Of a stretch of 58,840 nucleotides of DNA, positions 1 to 7,993 are shown piece by piece; position 1 is the first letter of the stretch, and each line of letters begins with the position of its first letter. The stretch covers positions 1-58,840 of the forward strand of contig JBBDWM010000044.1 in NCBI GenBank assembly GCA_040902845.1, in the 5' to 3' direction. The translations under genes and the position numbers were made by a program. Under the pieces are notes generated by a model, which made no database searches, had not been told where the DNA came from, and saw nothing but the letters and a program-made list of their open reading frames with translations. This DNA is from JALYNX01 sp040902845 (lineage in GTDB: Bacteria; Actinomycetota; Acidimicrobiia; Spongiisociales; ZC4RG35).

Positions 1-196
1 CGATGACGCACTCCACGTCGCCCGAGCGTGCCACCAACCAGGACCAATCGGGAAATACCAGGTCGACCCCGAGCATGTCCTCCTCGGGGAACATCAGCCC
101 ACAGTCGATCAAAGCGATCTTGCCGTCGATCTCCACCGCGGCACAGTTACGACCGATCTCTCCCAGGCCCCCCAAGAAGGTGACAGAAACACTCAT
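1..196 (-). CDS. rnj: Ribonuclease J, N-terminal part (cut by window edge)
   Basis: Only the first 65 codons are inside the window; the gene runs off the left edge. The translation starts MSVSVTFLGGLGEIGRNCAA and continues with IDCGLMFPEEDMLGVDLVFPD, the N-terminal strand and first metallo-beta-lactamase segment typical of RNase J, a 5'-3' exo/endoribonuclease of RNA maturation and decay. The HxHxDH zinc motif would lie beyond the edge, so activity cannot be judged. Its ATG overlaps the dapA stop by 4 bp (ATGA), implying translational coupling. A dapA-rnj pair is a common actinobacterial arrangement. Confidence 0.88.
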   Translation of the reverse strand, partial: MSVSVTFLGGLGEIGRNCAAVEIDGKIALIDCGLMFPEEDMLGVDLVFPDWSWLVARSGDVECVI

Positions 197-1086
197 AGGC
201 CCTGAATAGCCCCCACTGCCTTCTCGACTGCAATCAGGGTCTCCTCCGAGGCTGCGACCAGTGGCAACCGGACATCGCCAACCGACTCCCAGAGCCGGTT
301 CATTGCCCCCTTGACCGGGCTCGGGTTGGTCTCGAGGAAACAAGCCTCACAAAGCGGCAGGAGCTCATGGTGGAGCCGACGTGCCTCGGAGATATCACCG
401 GCGAGAGCCGCCTTCACCATCGCGGCCACCGTTCGTCCCGCCAGATGCGAGATCACCGACACCACCCCGATGGCACCGACCGCGATCATCGGCCAGGTGT
501 GCGAGTCCTGACCCGAATACACGGGCAGGCCCGGGACCCGGTTGACCGTCTGACTGGTGAATTCGATATTCTCGACCGCGTCTTTGACCGCCACGATGTT
601 GTCGTGCTCAGAGAGACAGGCCAGGGTCTCGACCTCGATCAGCCGTCCGGTTCGACTCGGGATGTTGTAGAGCATCACCGGCACCCCAACATCCGCGATA
701 GCGGTGAAGTGGGCGATCAGCCCGGACTGTCCCGGCTTGTTGTAATACGGCGTCACAGCCAGGACCCCGTCACAACCCAACTCGCCGGCCTTTGCGGACA
801 ACTCGATCGACTCAGCGGTGTTGTAGGTGCCGGTTCCGGCGATGACGAAGGTGTCCTTCTCCTTCACCGAATCGACCACGGTCTTGTAGAGGGCGAGCTT
901 CTCTGCGCCGCTGAGTGTTGGTGACTCCCCGGTGGTGCCGGTGATGACCAAGGCCTCCGAACCATGGTCGGAAAGATGTCGAGCCAGACGCCATGCCTTC
1001 TCGTGGTCGACAATGCCCGAATCGGTGAACGGAGTGATCATGGCGGTGGCGACATGCCCAAAGGGGGCCGAAAGCGAGAGACTCAC
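193..1086 (-). CDS. dapA: 4-hydroxy-tetrahydrodipicolinate synthase
   Basis: The 297-residue protein has the family's usual length. It condenses pyruvate with aspartate semialdehyde in the diaminopimelate/lysine pathway, in the cytoplasm. Visible signatures are the substrate motif TTGESPT (51-57), the YNIPSRTG segment with catalytic Tyr140, and the Schiff-base lysine Lys168 in VAVKDA. The start at 1086 gives the normal MSLSLSAPFGHVATAMITPF N-terminus. It is first in a minus-strand pair with rnj (ATGA overlap) and is divergent from the kinase-like gene at 1125. Confidence 0.95.
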   Translation of the reverse strand: MSLSLSAPFGHVATAMITPFTDSGIVDHEKAWRLARHLSDHGSEALVITGTTGESPTLSGAEKLALYKTVVDSVKEKDTFVIAGTGTYNTAESIELSAKAGELGCDGVLAVTPYYNKPGQSGLIAHFTAIADVGVPVMLYNIPSRTGRLIEVETLACLSEHDNIVAVKDAVENIEFTSQTVNRVPGLPVYSGQDSHTWPMIAVGAIGVVSVISHLAGRTVAAMVKAALAGDISEARRLHHELLPLCEACFLETNPSPVKGAMNRLWESVGDVRLPLVAASEETLIAVEKAVGAIQGL

Positions 1087-1124
1087 GTCGCCAGGTTACC
1101 GATCGCCCGGCTAGAACCACTCCC

Positions 1125-1523
1125 ATGGAGCTGCGTCTCCCCGCCCCAAGCCTCGTGGTGTTGGTCGGACCATCCGGCTCCGGCAAGACGACATGGGCTG
1201 AAGAGCATTTTCGGCCGGAGGAAATCGTCTCCTCCGACCGACTGCGCGCCCTCGTCGGGACCGGTGAGGACGATCAACGCGCCGGTCGGGCTGCATTCGA
1301 GATCCTCGCGCGAATAGTCGGCGAACGGATCGGGCGCCGATTGACAACTGTCGTCGACACACTCGGGTTCGATGCCCACGACGGGCCGGCTGGCTGCGTC
1401 TGGCCCACGACGCCGGGATACCGGTGCACGCCATCGTCTTCGAGACATCTGGAGAGGAATGTGAGCGAAGGAACGGCTTGCAGTCGAAGCCGATCCCGAA
1501 GACCGTTCTCCGCAGACAGATAG
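1125..1523 (+). CDS. AAA/P-loop kinase-like domain, N-terminal part of a frameshifted kinase-LLM fusion
   Basis: The reading frame begins with a polynucleotide-kinase-like P-loop, LVVLVGPSGSGKTTWAEEHF, with Walker A GPSGSGKTT at residues 15-23, then SSDRLRALVG and VVDTLGFDAHD, which match small actinobacterial AAA kinase-like domains. After about 1382 this frame turns into unrelated sequence (GPAGCVWPTTPG), while the +2 frame over the same bases reads RAGWLRLAHDAGIPVHAIVF, the expected continuation. One missing base near 1380-1385 would join this domain to the LLM frame that follows. The 1523 end is only where the shifted frame stops; the domain itself ends near 1380. The indel may be a sequencing error or a true mutation. 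Confidence 0.6.
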   Translation: MELRLPAPSLVVLVGPSGSGKTTWAEEHFRPEEIVSSDRLRALVGTGEDDQRAGRAAFEILARIVGERIGRRLTTVVDTLGFDAHDGPAGCVWPTTPGYRCTPSSSRHLERNVSEGTACSRSRSRRPFSADR

Positions 1524-2608
1524 CGAGGTATCGCTTGGTGGTCGCAGAGCTCGAAGGGGAAGGCTTCGACGGGATCCACCGCCAGCAGCCGGTAGCCGTG
1601 GTGCCACCCGCCATCGTTTCTGCAGTCTCAGGCGAGGAATCTGCGCGTCCCGCGGGCACTCATACCTTCGGGCTTTCGGTTTCCCGCTTCGCCTGGGACG
1701 GGGGGGCGGATGCGATGGCATCAAACCTCGCCGACATCGCCCGGCGGGCGGAAGCGGCCGGATTCCGCGACCTCTGGCTGATGGATCACTTCCGACAGAT
1801 CCCCCAGGTCGGCCGACCCTGGGAGGACATCCCGGAGGCCTACACCACCCTCGGATACCTGGCGGCAGTGACGACGAGGATTCGTCTCGGGACCTTGGTC
1901 ACTGGAATCACCTACCGCAACCCGGCACTTCTCGGGAAGATGATCGCAACGCTCGATGCGCTGTCACGCGGCCGAGCGAACTGCGGGCTCGGCGTCGGTT
2001 GGAATGCCGATGAGCATCACGGATACGGATGGGATTTCCCATCGGTGTCCCAGCGTTATGCCTTGCTCGAGGACACCCTGGAGATGCTCCCGCTGCTCTG
2101 GGGCAAGGGATCGCCATCGTTCCAGGGCCGGGTCTTCTCCGCCTCCGAGCTCGTTTGCTATCCGAGGCCGGTCCAGGAGAGGATTCCGATAACCATCGGA
2201 GGCTCCGGGGAACGCAAGACCCTCGCTCTGGTCGCCCGGTACGCCGATGCCTGCAATCTCTTCGGAAAGCCCGAGACCGTGTCCTCCAAGCTGGAGATCC
2301 TGCACCGTCACTGTTCAGACGTAGAGCGCAACCCCTCAGAGATCGAGGCCAGCCATCTCATCACGGTGATGGTGGGCAGTGATCGCCAGGACCTTGCCGA
2401 GAGGGTTGATCGGGCCCGGGGCCGCGACCAATCGGCAGAGGCCTTCTCTGAGCGCAACAACGCCGGCACCGTGGACGACCTGGTGAGCCTGTTCGAGTCC
2501 TATCACTTCGCAGGCGCCACCCACTCCATCGTCACTCTCCCCGACGTCGGGGAGCCCGGGAGCCTGGAGACATTCGCCCATGTGATCGCACAGCTCGCCC
2601 AGCCGTAG
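1424..2608 (+). CDS. LLM class (probably F420-dependent) oxidoreductase, C-terminal part of the kinase-LLM fusion
   Basis: This is a luciferase-like TIM-barrel protein, TIGR03560-like. From about residue 80 it reads FGLSVSRFAWDGGADAMASN, then LWLMDHFRQIPQVG, TRIRLGTLVTGITYRNPALL, ALSRGRANCGLGVGWN and IPITIGGSGERKTL, all typical of F420-using LLM enzymes. The first ~75 residues (VHAIVFETSGEECERRN and so on) belong to the end of the AAA kinase-like domain encoded upstream in another frame, so the native protein is probably one polypeptide from 1125 to 2608. The substrate is unknown. F420 use is inferred from the family and from cofG/cofH in the same window. The start at 1424 (GTG) is merely the first start codon after the frame change. 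Confidence 0.8.
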   Translation: MHAIVFETSGEECERRNGLQSKPIPKTVLRRQIARYRLVVAELEGEGFDGIHRQQPVAVVPPAIVSAVSGEESARPAGTHTFGLSVSRFAWDGGADAMASNLADIARRAEAAGFRDLWLMDHFRQIPQVGRPWEDIPEAYTTLGYLAAVTTRIRLGTLVTGITYRNPALLGKMIATLDALSRGRANCGLGVGWNADEHHGYGWDFPSVSQRYALLEDTLEMLPLLWGKGSPSFQGRVFSASELVCYPRPVQERIPITIGGSGERKTLALVARYADACNLFGKPETVSSKLEILHRHCSDVERNPSEIEASHLITVMVGSDRQDLAERVDRARGRDQSAEAFSERNNAGTVDDLVSLFESYHFAGATHSIVTLPDVGEPGSLETFAHVIAQLAQP

Positions 2609-2647
2609 ACTCCGCAATCCCGACTTCAGCGGAAGGACCTGAAACCG

Positions 2648-3229
2648 ATGGCTGTCACTTCAACCATGCTCGCTTTGGGCACCGAGGCCCCAGACTTCTC
2701 ACTGCCCGACACTGTGTCCGGGCAAATGATCTCCCTGGCCGACTTCACCGACGCCCCAGCCTTGCTGGTGATGTTCATCTGTAACCACTGCCCATATGTC
2801 AAGCACGTCCGTGTGGAGTTGGCACGATTCGGGCATGACCACCTCGACAGTGGTTTGGCGATCGTCGCTATCTCATCCAACGATCCTGTGCAGTACCCCG
2901 ACGACTCCCCCGAGGCCATGAAGATCGAGGCGCAGACATACGGGTACACCTTTCCTTACCTCTTCGATGGCGAGCAGACTGCGGCGGCGGCCTACACCGC
3001 GATGTGCACACCCGACTTCTTCCTCTTCGATCATGGCCGGCGGCTGGCCTACCGGGGCCAATTCGACGGGGCCCGGCCTGGCAACGACACCCCCGTCACC
3101 GGGAGGGATCTTCGCGCCGCGGCGAAAGCGGTCCTGGCCGGGGAGCCTGTGAGCGAGATCCAGCGCCCGTCGATGGGTTGCTCGATCAAATGGCGGAGCG
3201 GCAACACTCCGGCCTACTTCGTCGGTTGA
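2648..3229 (+). CDS. Thioredoxin-like/peroxiredoxin-like redox protein
   Basis: This 193-residue thioredoxin-fold protein has an AhpC/TSA-like N-terminus (LGTEAPDFSLPDTVSGQMISL) and a CNHC redox motif at Cys45-Cys48 (VMFICNHCPYVKHV). The C-terminal SIKWRSGNTPAYFVG is characteristic of this widespread thioredoxin family of uncharacterised substrate. No signal peptide is visible, so it probably acts in the cytoplasm as a thiol reductase or peroxidase. It lies 39 bp after the LLM gene, with AGCGGAAGG upstream of the ATG, and 40 bp before the cyclophilin. Confidence 0.85.
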   Translation: MAVTSTMLALGTEAPDFSLPDTVSGQMISLADFTDAPALLVMFICNHCPYVKHVRVELARFGHDHLDSGLAIVAISSNDPVQYPDDSPEAMKIEAQTYGYTFPYLFDGEQTAAAAYTAMCTPDFFLFDHGRRLAYRGQFDGARPGNDTPVTGRDLRAAAKAVLAGEPVSEIQRPSMGCSIKWRSGNTPAYFVG

Positions 3230-3269
3230 CTCATCCCCGTACCCGACCATTATCAGAAAGCAGACCAGC

Positions 3270-3779
3270 ATGGCCAACCAATACCCGAGCCCACCCGACC
3301 TCCTCATCGACCTCGATAAGACCTACCGCGCAACCCTCGAGACAAGTCATGGTGTGATGGAGATCGAGTTCGACGCCGTGCGCTCCCCACTGGCCGTGAA
3401 CAACTTCGTGTTTCTGAGCCGCGAGGGCTATTACGACGGGATCATCTTCCACCGGGTCATCGAAAACTTCATGATCCAGTGCGGCGATCCAACCGGAACC
3501 GGCACGGGGGGGCCCGGGTACAAGTTCCGTGACGAGTTGGAGGGTGAGGGCAGTTATGCCCGGGGCACGGTGGCGATGGCCAACGCGGGCCCCAACACCA
3601 ATGGCTCCCAGTTTTTCATCTGTCACAGAGACGCCGGCCTGCCTCATTCCTATACGATCTTTGGAAAGGTGACCTCAGGTCTCGACGTTGTCGACTCCAT
3701 CGCAGGCACCGAGACCGATCGACGCGACAGGCCAACAGAGGAGGCGATTATCAACAGAGTCACCGTCACAGAAATCTGA
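3270..3779 (+). CDS. Peptidyl-prolyl cis-trans isomerase, cyclophilin type
   Basis: The 169-residue single-domain cyclophilin has the core motifs FHRVIENFMIQCGDP, the Gly-rich GTGTGGPGYKF loop, GTVAMANAGPNTNGSQFFI and YTIFGKVTSGLDVVDSI. The catalytic Arg (FHR) and the substrate-site FMIQ and SQFFI segments are all present, so it should be an active proline isomerase assisting protein folding. There is no signal peptide, so it is cytoplasmic. It follows the thioredoxin-like gene on the same strand and may be cotranscribed with it. Confidence 0.93.
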   Translation: MANQYPSPPDLLIDLDKTYRATLETSHGVMEIEFDAVRSPLAVNNFVFLSREGYYDGIIFHRVIENFMIQCGDPTGTGTGGPGYKFRDELEGEGSYARGTVAMANAGPNTNGSQFFICHRDAGLPHSYTIFGKVTSGLDVVDSIAGTETDRRDRPTEEAIINRVTVTEI

Positions 3780-3926
3780 CAGCTCTGTTATCCTCCCCGC
3801 CCTGTTGCTGCCTCGGCGGCGACTCGTTCTGATCTCCCGTTCTGAATGACTGGGCTGAGGACAAGGGTCGTACCGGACATTGCGACGTAAAGCCCACAAG
3901 GGCCACATAGACAAGGACCAGTCACC

Positions 3927-4190
3927 ATGAACATCTACGTGGGAAACCTGCCGTTCAACGCAACGGCTCAGGACCTGGAGAACATCTTCGGCGAGTACGG
4001 AACCGTCGAATCCGCCGCGATCATCAACGACCGGGAGACCGGCCGTTCCCGCGGTTTTGGTTTCGTCGAGATGCCGAACGAAGAAGGCTCCAAAGCGATC
4101 TCGGAACTCGACGGGTATGACTACAACGGACGCGCCCTGAAGGTCAACGAGGCGCGACCCCGCGAAGAGCGCCCCCGCCGCGGACGCTAA
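3927..4190 (+). CDS. RRM-domain RNA-binding protein
   Basis: An 87-residue protein consisting of one RNA-recognition motif plus a short Arg-rich tail (REERPRRGR). RNP-2 is IYVGNL (residues 3-8) and RNP-1 is RGFGFVEM in the third strand, with the usual aromatic positions. Such small RRM proteins act as RNA chaperones, often cold induced, in cyanobacteria and some actinobacteria. A leader of about 147 nt separates it from the cyclophilin and contains AAGGACC just upstream of the ATG. A long untranslated leader would suit post-transcriptional or temperature control, but I see no decisive structure. It converges with znuC, whose stop overlaps by 4 bp. Confidence 0.92.
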   Translation: MNIYVGNLPFNATAQDLENIFGEYGTVESAAIINDRETGRSRGFGFVEMPNEEGSKAISELDGYDYNGRALKVNEARPREERPRRGR

Positions 4191-4978
4191 GTCGAACGAT
4201 CCCGATGAACGTGCCGGCCGGGTACCGGCCGGTGTGCCGGGTCGTCGATGAATAGTTGCCGACCCTCGACGTGGAGAAGGTTCGGCCCATAGGCCGCGGT
4301 TAGGTTCTCGACGGTCAGCACCTCAACAGGTGGGCCCCATGCCACCACCCTGCCCGAGAGCAGCAGCACGTGGTTGGCCACATGTGCCTCGGCGAGATCA
4401 TGGGTCGTCATGACGATGGTGCAACCACGTGTGTTCTCGTCGTGTATCACGTCGTCGATGGCCTGGGCCGAGGTGATGTCGAGCCCGGTGAGGGGCTCGT
4501 CGAGGAGCAGGATGTCGTGTTCCTGGGCCAGACCCTGCGCCACGAACACCCGCTGACGCTGACCTCCTGAGAGGCCCCCGAGATGTCGATCCTCGAGGTC
4601 ACCGATCCCCATGCGTCGGATGGCCTGGTCCACCGCAGCTACATCAGCGGAATCCAGACGCTGGTGACCACCGGTCGTCGCATAACGGCCCATGGTGACC
4701 ACCTCCCGCACGGTTATCGGGAGAGCTTCGTTGACCTTTGTTGTCTGGAGCACATAAGAGATCGATCGGGCGCCATCCCCGCCGGTCACCACATCAATCG
4801 TCCCCGATGACGGCTCGATCAGTCCTGCGATGGCGTTCAAGAGGGTCGACTTCCCGGAACCGTTGGGGCCGATCAGAGCGGTGATGCCCCCAACCGGGAT
4901 CTCGAAGCGTGAACTGTCCAAAGCGATCTTGGGCCCGTAGGCCAGGACCAGGTCGGTGGCGGTGACTACTGCTCTCAC
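4187..4978 (-). CDS. znuC: Zinc/manganese ABC transporter ATP-binding protein
   Basis: ABC ATPase of the metal-uptake (ZnuC/MntB) family. It has Walker A GPNGSGKST, Q-loop YVLQ, signature LSGGQRQR, Walker B ILLLDEP and the switch histidine in TTHDLAEA. It energises import with ZnuB and the lipoprotein ZnuA encoded across the divergent promoter. I prefer the GTG at 4978 because it overlaps the zur stop by 4 bp (GTGA); a TTG at 4993 is possible. The C-terminal tail is Arg/His rich and overlaps a strong inverted repeat at 4214-4232. Confidence 0.9.
   Translation of the reverse strand: MRAVVTATDLVLAYGPKIALDSSRFEIPVGGITALIGPNGSGKSTLLNAIAGLIEPSSGTIDVVTGGDGARSISYVLQTTKVNEALPITVREVVTMGRYATTGGHQRLDSADVAAVDQAIRRMGIGDLEDRHLGGLSGGQRQRVFVAQGLAQEHDILLLDEPLTGLDITSAQAIDDVIHDENTRGCTIVMTTHDLAEAHVANHVLLLSGRVVAWGPPVEVLTVENLTAAYGPNLLHVEGRQLFIDDPAHRPVPGRHVHRDRST
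4214..4232. terminator. Possible bidirectional terminator hairpin between the convergent RRM and znuC genes
   Basis: A perfect 8-bp stem CCGGCCGG / CCGGCCGG closed by a GTA loop lies 24 bp past the RRM stop codon and inside the last codons of znuC. There is no T-tract on either side, so intrinsic termination is uncertain; it could equally be just a GC-rich palindrome. Confidence 0.35.
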
Positions 4979-5418
4979 ACACACCGGGCGCAACGCCCAT
5001 GGACCTCGAGAGTGTGACCGCTGGCAGCGAAGGAGAACTCATCGGTCACGGTCTCGACCAGATGTTCGAGGCGGGCTTCCATGTCGGCTGAGAGCTCGAT
5101 GTCCTCGACCGTCCCACAGATCAAGCACACCAGATGGTGATGATGACCGGCAAGCCATTCGGCCAGCTCGTACCTGGTGAGACCCTTGAGACTGTTGTGC
5201 GGCTCGAGGACACCGGCCTCATCGAGAACGCTCAGACTCCGATAGAGCGACGAGAGCGGTACGTCCTGTTCCATGTCCTGATGAAGCTCCGAGGCCGACC
5301 TCGGACCGTCCGCCCTGGACAGCGCCCCCACTACCGCCCGACGGGCGCGGGTGTAGCGCACCCCTGCTTCCCCGAGCCGTGCCTCTATTTCGCGATCGAT
5401 GGTGTTGCCTGCAGTCAC
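4975..5418 (-). CDS. zur: Fur-family regulator, probably the zinc regulator Zur
   Basis: The 147-residue Fur-family repressor has an N-terminal winged helix (VRYTRARRAVVGALSRADGPRSASEL, then VPLSSLYRSLSVLDEAGVL). The sensor domain has the HHHHLVCLICG metal site and a second Cys pair near the end (RCARCV), together the Cys4 structural zinc site. Its place next to znuC and opposite znuA, with a Zur-like palindrome between, points to Zur rather than Fur. The start is a GTG at 5418 without a clear Shine-Dalgarno. It probably represses both its own operon and znuA when zinc is plentiful. Confidence 0.88.
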   Translation of the reverse strand: MTAGNTIDREIEARLGEAGVRYTRARRAVVGALSRADGPRSASELHQDMEQDVPLSSLYRSLSVLDEAGVLEPHNSLKGLTRYELAEWLAGHHHHLVCLICGTVEDIELSADMEARLEHLVETVTDEFSFAASGHTLEVHGRCARCV

Positions 5419-5452
5419 TTGATTTTGAGGGACATCCTAACTGGTGTTATCT

Positions 5453-5467
5453 TGATAATGATTCTCA
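5453..5467. promoter_or_regulatory. Predicted Zur box in the zur-znuA divergent region
   Basis: TGATAATGATTCTCA is a 7-1-7 palindrome with one mismatch per arm, matching the TGAnAATnATTnTCA pattern of Zur/Fur-family operators. It sits 36 bp from the zur start and 22 bp from the predicted znuA start, so one bound dimer could block both promoters. Confidence 0.75.
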
Positions 5468-5489
5468 GTTTCGATGGATGGAGAGTCTG

Positions 5490-6431
5490 GTGAAAGTACC
5501 TTGCATCAAATCCACCGCCACAGTTTTCCTGGCTGTCCTCCTGACCGGCTGCGCCACAACCAACGGCACGACCACCGAGGGCACTGCGGATGATGGGAAC
5601 TCGCTCCGGGTAGTGACAACCACGACGATCCTCGGGGACATCGCCGCGACCATCGCCGGGGACGACTTCGTGGTCGAGGTCCTGATGCCGGCTGGTGCCG
5701 ATCCCCACGACTTCCAACCCTCCTCGCAACAGGTTGCCTCGATCAACGACGCCGACCTGGTGATCACAAACGGGCTTGGCCTCGAAGAAGGGTTGCTCGA
5801 CGTCATCGAAGGCGCCGAGGCCGACGGTGTCAAAGTCCTCGTAGTCGGGACGCTCGTCGATCCGCTCCCATTCGCCGAGGCCGGGCCCGAGGAACTCCAG
5901 ACCGACCCCCATTTCTGGACGGATCCGCTTCGGGTGGCGACTGCCGTTGAGGTGATCTCCAACACCCTGTCCGAGATCGACCCCTCAGTCGACTGGGCAA
6001 CACGGGCCTCGGCGTACGCAGATGAATTGGCGGCTCTGGACTCCGAAATCGAGGCGCTATTCGGCCCTATTTCCGAAGCCAGCCGGAAACTGGTGACCAA
6101 CCACGACGCACTCGGCTACTTCGCCCATCGCTACGGGTTCCAGATCGTCGGGGTAGTCATCCCGGGCGGGTCGACCCTCGCCCAGCCCAGCTCGGCGGAT
6201 CTGGCAGCACTGGTCGCCGTCATGGAGAAGGAAGACGTCCGTGTCATCTTCGCCGAGACCATCGCGCCGGCCGTTCTCGCCGATGCCGTCGCCGCCGAGA
6301 TGGGTGGTGAGGTGGAGGTGGTCGAGCTCTACACCGACTCGCTTGGGCCGGAAGGATCGGGTGCGGAAACCCTCATTGACATGTTGCGTCTCAACGCGGA
6401 GCGAATCGCGGCCGCCCTCACCCGTAATTGA
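5490..6431 (+). CDS. znuA: Zinc/manganese ABC transporter substrate-binding lipoprotein
   Basis: Cluster A-I metal-binding lipoprotein. The signal peptide ends with lipobox LTGC, and the chain then reads LRVVTTTTILGDIAATIAGD, ADPHDFQPSS (first His ligand), DPHFWTDP, VTNHDALGYFAHRYGF (His ligand) and FAETIA. The His-rich loop of many ZnuA proteins is absent, so Mn cannot be excluded, but the adjacent Zur favours zinc. I chose GTG 5490 because GGAGAG lies just upstream; ATG 5478 is the alternative. The last codons and the TGA stop come from the 55-nt palindromic element at 6421-6475. Confidence 0.92.
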   Translation: MKVPCIKSTATVFLAVLLTGCATTNGTTTEGTADDGNSLRVVTTTTILGDIAATIAGDDFVVEVLMPAGADPHDFQPSSQQVASINDADLVITNGLGLEEGLLDVIEGAEADGVKVLVVGTLVDPLPFAEAGPEELQTDPHFWTDPLRVATAVEVISNTLSEIDPSVDWATRASAYADELAALDSEIEALFGPISEASRKLVTNHDALGYFAHRYGFQIVGVVIPGGSTLAQPSSADLAALVAVMEKEDVRVIFAETIAPAVLADAVAAEMGGEVEVVELYTDSLGPEGSGAETLIDMLRLNAERIAAALTRN

Positions 6432-6475
6432 GACCCCCAGGGCCGTATATGACACCTGAGCGTCCCAATTACGGG
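6421..6475 (-). repeat. 55-nt palindromic element, copy A (end of znuA)
   Basis: The terminal arms are CCCGTAATTGAGAC and GTCCCAATTACGGG, inverted with one mismatch. Read on the minus strand it aligns without gaps to the copy in hisF (about 45 of 55 positions identical), including the central GTCATAT-CGG segment. It supplies the final codons and the stop of znuA and fills most of the znuA-znuB gap. There is no T-tract, so it is not a simple terminator, although the RNA would fold. Confidence 0.85.
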
Positions 6476-6501
6476 AGGGGACCACTACCTTCACGGCCGT
6501 C

Positions 6502-7335
6502 ATGGACTGGCTGACCGAACCCTTCGCACTCGCCTTCCAGCAGCGGGCATTGGTCGGTGGTGCACTCGCCGCTCTTGCGCTGGCCGTGGTGGGCACCTGG
6601 GTCGTGATCAGGGGGATGACCTTTCTCGGCGACGCCCTCGTCCACGGTGTGATCCCGGGCATCGCCCTGGCGATCCTGCTCGACTTCAACGTGCTCCTGG
6701 GGGCAGCGCTGGCCGCCACGGTCATGATCGCGGGAATCAATCTCGTCCACCGACAGACCACTTTCTCCGAAGACACCGGGATCGGCCTGTTGTTCGTCGG
6801 GATGCTCGGGCTAGGAGTGATCTTGATCTCGCGTAGCGATTCCTACACCGGCAGTCTCACCGGAATCTTGTTTGGGGATGCATTGGGAGTCACCGCCGAG
6901 GACCTGGTCCTGCTTACTGTTGTTGCCGGTGTGGTCCTCCTGGTCTCCACGCTCCTCTACCGTAGTTTCCTGGTGCTGTCGTTCAACGAGCACAAAGCGA
7001 AACTGCTCGGTCTCAATCCCCGTCTCGCTCATCTCGCCCTCCTCGGGCTGACGACGGTTTCAATCGTTGGCTCCTTCCAGACCGTGGGAACCCTCCTTGT
7101 TTTCGGTCTCCTGGTGGGCCCGGCTGCCACGGCAGCCCTGCTGGTGAAACGGGTGCCGGCGATGATGACGACCGCTGCGGTGATCGGTGTCCTCTCGGTA
7201 GCCGTCGGTCTGGTGATCAGCTACTACGCCAACACCTCCGGCTCGGCGACCATCTCCGTGGTCCCTATCGTGCTCTTCTTCGTGGTGCTGACCATCAGAT
7301 CGCTGAGCCGAGGTGCGCCCGCGGTCGCTCGATAG
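6502..7335 (+). CDS. znuB: Zinc/manganese ABC transporter permease
   Basis: The 277-residue ABC-3 family permease has about eight or nine hydrophobic helices. It carries family segments near VVIRGMTFLGDALVHGVIPGIALA and FNEHKAKLLGLNP (the coupling region facing the ATPase), and SFQTVGTLLVFGLLVGPAATA. It forms the membrane channel of the ZnuABC importer. It lies 70 bp after znuA with the palindromic element between; TACCTT 10 nt before the ATG may give it an extra promoter. Confidence 0.93.
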   Translation: MDWLTEPFALAFQQRALVGGALAALALAVVGTWVVIRGMTFLGDALVHGVIPGIALAILLDFNVLLGAALAATVMIAGINLVHRQTTFSEDTGIGLLFVGMLGLGVILISRSDSYTGSLTGILFGDALGVTAEDLVLLTVVAGVVLLVSTLLYRSFLVLSFNEHKAKLLGLNPRLAHLALLGLTTVSIVGSFQTVGTLLVFGLLVGPAATAALLVKRVPAMMTTAAVIGVLSVAVGLVISYYANTSGSATISVVPIVLFFVVLTIRSLSRGAPAVAR

Positions 7336-7343
7336 GCGGTCCT

Positions 7344-7970
7344 TCAGCGGAGACGGGGATTCTGGGTGTAGGTGCCCATGACCGAGGCCTCGGCCAGAAC
7401 ATGGCCTTCGATCGCCTCTCTGACCTGTTGACCCGTGAACTCTCCTGTCACGGGCACCTCATCGAGGTCCAACGCGTAGAGCGTGAACACATAGCGATGG
7501 AGGATCGAGTCGTTCCAGGGTGGGGCCGGGCCGTCGTATCCGAAGAACTTCCCGGCCATGTCGGGATCACCGGTGAACCAGCCCGTGAAGTCATTGACAC
7601 CCTGACGACAGCCACGGGGGCCCAGGGCGACGTTCTTGCCGTGGGGCATCACTCCTTCACAGAACTCCGTCTCGGCGATGGACCGAAGGTCGGGTGGCAA
7701 CTCCACTGTGACCCAATGAAAGAAGTCGACCCGGGGTAGGTCGGCAGGCACCTCGCGGCCCTCTTGATTCACATCGTCGGCCCGCGAGGGGACGTCGGGA
7801 TCGTGACATATGATGGCAAACGATCGTGTGCCTTCCGGCACCTCGTCCCAACTCAACTCCGGATTGACGTTCTCCGAGAACATGACGTGGGTGTCGGGAT
7901 GGGGAGTCGCAAGGGCATAGCGATCTGGGATCGGACCACCGTTGCGAAAACTGGCCGTCGTCAGCTTCAT
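7344..7970 (-). CDS. YbhB/YbcL family (PEBP-like, Raf-kinase-inhibitor-like) protein
   Basis: PEBP-fold protein of about 208 residues. The ligand pocket motifs are visible: NPELSWDEVPEGTRSFAIICHDPDVP, FFHWVTVELPP and a YDGPAPPWNDSILHRYVFTLYALD segment. Bacterial members bind small anionic ligands; their role is unknown. GGAGGT three bases before the ATG at 7970 fixes the start; a longer reading frame to 7997 lacks such support. It ends 8 bp from znuB in convergent orientation. Confidence 0.88.
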   Translation of the reverse strand: MKLTTASFRNGGPIPDRYALATPHPDTHVMFSENVNPELSWDEVPEGTRSFAIICHDPDVPSRADDVNQEGREVPADLPRVDFFHWVTVELPPDLRSIAETEFCEGVMPHGKNVALGPRGCRQGVNDFTGWFTGDPDMAGKFFGYDGPAPPWNDSILHRYVFTLYALDLDEVPVTGEFTGQQVREAIEGHVLAEASVMGTYTQNPRLR

Positions 7971-7993
7971 GGCACCTCCGAGCCCGACCCTAC

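Noticed and set aside
6421..6475. Simple intrinsic terminator of znuA
   Set aside because: It has no T-tract, and the same 55-nt unit lies inside the hisF coding region.
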